Source of the DNA: Nothopassalora personata
Lineage: Eukaryota > Ascomycota > Dothideomycetes > Mycosphaerellales > Mycosphaerellaceae
Length of the DNA stretch: 64,000 bases
Assembly: GCA_033816765.1 (NCBI GenBank)
Contig: CM066291.1
Span: 2,046,001-2,110,000, forward strand
Direction of reading: 5' to 3'
The notes under the pieces are model-generated. The model was not told where the DNA came from and did not search any database. It worked only from the letters and a program-made list of their open reading frames with translations. The translations under genes and the position numbers were made by a program. Of this stretch, positions 60,857 through 64,000 are shown one piece after another. The first letter of the stretch is position 1. Each line of letters begins with the position of its first letter.

Positions 60857-63800
60857 CTACCCCCCCTTTAAAACGGTTACTCCTATACACCGTATTATCT
60901 ATTAACTTACTATATACGTATGTAAACGCTATATTATCTTCTAGTCTATCATCGTCCTCTAGATCCGCGCTATACGCTTCCGTCGCTCTATCTCGGTAGC
61001 TAACCTAGCCTATATAGGCTATATTACGCTAGCTATAACGGTAAGCGAACTCCGCGAGAGAGTCCGTTACATCGGCTATTACTTAGGTTACTAAAGAGCT
61101 ACGGGGTCCGGTACTAACTTAAGTTAGTAGTACCGTCGTAGTTACCGTATTAAGGGAAGTATAATGTCTATTTTGCGTGTTACTCGTACCTTACTAGTTA
61201 TCGGTTACCTTTATAGGCGCTATACCTAGCGGGTTATTATCTTTATACGTGCCGTTATCTTCTACTAGAAGAGCTATAGGCACCTACACGATTAATTCGC
61301 GTAGCCCTCCTACGGTTACTAGGTTAGACGTAATTATCGTAGCGCTAAGGGCGCCCGCGTTATTAGATGGTACTTTCTTATTTGCAATCTATCCTAGCGG
61401 TAGTATAAAGCCGGCTAGTCTAGGGGCCGTAGGGTAGTTATAATGGAAGTTAGCGATAGAGGCGGCTACTATTACAATTATAGTCTCTACGGGCTCCTAA
61501 GTTAGCTTATTGTTACCTACCCACTTTACGTAGTACTTATAGATTAGGACTTTTCCTCCTACTAGCGTACGTCCTAGCGGTAGCGACCTATGTAAGTCGA
61601 CGACTTTCTCTACGTACTATTCTTAATGCGTCTCGCTATCGTTGTCTTCTACTTCGATAGGTAGTAGAGTAGGTATAACTTATCCTATAACCGGGTCGTA
61701 AGCTAGACGTAGGTAGTTAGCGTAGAACCTATTATATAGATTACTTAGGGAGTCGGGTAATGTAACTCGATATATGTTATGTAGTAGGACTTCTCTAATC
61801 GTATAGGGACCTACGTACTTATAATCCAGTTTCTTTAACGGTCTCGTCGTATACTAGTTCTTCGTACTAATATGTACTATGTTACCTACCTTATATGCTA
61901 GAGCGATTGTTCTTCGGCGGTTAGCGTACTCGGCTTAGGTGTCTTATACTATCTATATTGTATCTCGGAGTTAGGCTCGAAGTTCATTCATCCTTACTCC
62001 GAACGCTGTAGCTAATTGTACATTGAGACGTTACTTATATAGTATTAGCTCGAGCGGTAGTATAACTTTAGCGTCTAAGTATCTCGGGTTCTTACCTATT
62101 GTCGCTATAAACGGAGAGAAGCTAGTAGTCTCTAACACGTAGTCGTTCGCTATAAACTCTACTAGCGGTAGCTAGTCCGGCTAGTCGTCCTAGGCGTAGT
62201 TAATATATACGCGAAGGTACTTTTCTATACCCTTGTTCGTAATTTCGCTCTAGCTATTAGTCTAAGGGTAGTAACCTATAGACAATTTACGCTTAATGCC
62301 TAGCAGTTAGTATAATCGCTTCTAGAACGCGGACAGCTATTAAGGTCCTCTATCGGTAACGATTAACTTAGGTAAGCTATAATGGCTAAATACGTACTTA
62401 ACGTAGATAAATGCAATGTACTCGGTAGTTATATTTAGTACTGGGATTAGATGTCGTTCCTTACTTAGGCGGTCTATTACCGTAAGGATGTTCTTATACT
62501 TTTACCTATCGGCGTTATAGTATCCTTTAGGTAGATCGACTACGAAGTCTATAGCGATGTCGTCCTATGTATTAAATGGTATAGGTAGGGGAGCTAGTAA
62601 TCTATACTCCGCGTCTTGCACTAGGTTCACGTTCGTGTATGTTGTATACCCTCTATAGAACTCGCGGATAAAGCGGGTTATGCCTAGCTAGATGTAGTAG
62701 CGCTTTAACAATGTGTTAGTCTTAGTTTTACCTAGGTAACCTACTACTAGTATATCGTAAAATGCTCTTATAATGCGGGCGTAAACAGTGTTATTGTCTT
62801 CGTCCTCTTCTACTAGTTCTAGAACGTAGAGACTATAGCTACCTTCTCTATTCTTAACGTAGATTATGCTATCTACTACTATTACATGTTTAGAGCCGAT
62901 CTTATATCTATAGAGTATCTTAACCTTATCGCTAGCTACTATCTACTATAAGGCTTCTTATAGTTCTTATTAATTGTATAGAGCCCGGATGTTACGCTAC
63001 AGGTCGTCGTCTACTACGCTAGTAGCTTCTAACGCTAAGAGTTGTAGGATCCTACTAGCTAACAAGTTAGGCATAAACAACTCTAGACCTAGAAGCACTC
63101 GGTTCTACTACGTGTACCTTAGGTCGTCTTTATCTTCGCCCTTACGTATCGCATCCTATAAACGGCGGGTAAGACTATTAGGCTTACCTCCCTAGACACC
63201 TAGTCGGTAGATAATTTTAAAGTGGAACTAAGAGAGGAATTCTACCTAGCGGGCTTGTCGCCTATTAAGCTCCTTCGTAGTTATGAAGTACTCTAAGTTC
63301 TTATGGTCCGAGTAGACTAGCACCGGTTTACTACTAGGATCGGCGAGAAAGTTCTTACAATCGCTATCTACGTAATTAATGTTACCTACCGCTAGTTCGG
63401 GCCGCTATTCCTCGAAGGCCTTAACGATAGCTAGCAGTTCCTTGTCGTAAATGTTATAGTTGTATTCCTAAGGCGACATTTTCTTAGATAGGTATGCTAC
63501 TAGGCGCAATATTCCGTTATAGCGCTAAGACAGGACTACTACGGTAATAAAGTCTAATATATCGGTTTCGAGGATGGTTTCTAAGCTATACTAAAACACT
63601 ATAAGTACTTCTCCTTCCGTATCCGTAAATGCTTTCTTTAATCCTTCGAATGCGGCTTCGCATTTATCTATCTATTACTATAGTACATCCTTCTTAGTTA
63701 GGCGGGTTAGCGGTAGCGTAATCTTACTATAGTTCTTAATAAAGCGTCGGTAGAAACTAGCGAACCCGTTAAAGGCTAAGACATCGGTTACATTACGAGG

Positions 63801-64000
63801 AGTCGCCTATTCCTATACTGCTTTTATCTTCTCTAGGTACATAGAGATACTATCCTTACCGATAATGAGGCTAAGGTACTTAGTCGATTAGGTGTAGAAC
63901 TCGCACTTCTTAATATCTAGCTATAGGCCTACATCTCTACATCGGCCTAGTACCTTCTTAATATGTTCGATATACTCCTTAAGTGTATCGCTAAAGATTA
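60857..64000 (-). pseudogene. RIP-degraded gypsy relic C (pol, 3' part)
   Basis: Minus-strand pol of another gypsy lineage continues past the window. RNase H is clear at about 63280-63500 (KKMSPQE-YNYNIYDKELLAIVKA), resembling the intact element at 35150-39655. RT begins at about 63700, and integrase-like sequence fills about 61760-62900. Stops are dense. It is nested in copy B. Confidence 0.75.

Noticed and set aside
1..64000. CRISPR arrays, rRNA operons, bacterial-type operons
   Set aside because: None seen; introns, LTR elements and RIP show a fungal genome, and tandem repeats found here lack unique spacers of constant length.

Overview
The window looks like a filamentous ascomycete (Pezizomycotina; a Dothideomycete is my guess from the retroelement style, not shown). 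Evidence: short 49-160 nt GT-AG introns, typical fungal single-copy genes, Ty3/gypsy and Ty1/copia LTR elements, and old repeats saturated with C-to-T changes at CpA/TpG, the signature of repeat-induced point mutation (RIP).

Layout. (1) 1-14328 is a nest of transposons. A plus-strand gypsy chromovirus relic ('D', gag to chromodomain, 3' LTR ending at 14328) was invaded in its gag by a minus-strand chromovirus relic ('A', 5' LTR 7458-7654). Copy A was in turn hit by an intact-looking 2.5-kb gag-only LTR element (4037-6527) and by a solo LTR of the same family (7057-7386). Another solo LTR (9660-10007) lies in D. (2) 14329-33330 is a gene island: a doubtful small ORF, a CHIP-type TPR/U-box E3 ligase, an M3 oligopeptidase, a Cdc1/Ted1-type GPI-remodelling phosphoesterase, an arylsulfatase and a vacuolar-type MFS transporter, with long gene-poor stretches rich in small tandem and low-complexity repeats. 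(3) 33330-64000 is a second nest. A complete, un-RIPed 7.7-kb gypsy element (35026-42713) with intact gag and pol sits in RIPed debris. After it comes chromovirus relic '3' (44090-46050), interrupted by chromovirus copy 'B' (46051-60695, same family as A). Copy B is itself interrupted by a second gag-only element (46806-49259), a RIPed Ty1/copia element (49370-56563) and a further gypsy relic 'C' (60696 to the window end).

Most interesting points. (a) The gag-only elements and the chromovirus relics carry an extra ORF antisense to gag/pol, starting next to the 3' LTR. In three elements it combines a Cys-rich cluster with a coiled coil. In the two intact gag-only elements the gags are nearly identical while the antisense ORFs and distal U3 regions are unrelated or very diverged. 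(b) Three LTR families show an 8-9 nt perfect complement between the primer-binding site and an LTR site; in two of them that site lies exactly 33 nt downstream of a TATA-like box, as expected for Tf1-type self-priming. (c) The intact gypsy element has a textbook -1 frameshift site (slippery heptamer, 5-nt spacer, hairpin) joining gag to pol. (d) Target-site duplications let the insertion order be read directly and show two eras: heavily RIPed old elements and young un-RIPed ones.

The genes of the island do not form an obvious pathway; they are ordinary housekeeping and secretory functions.
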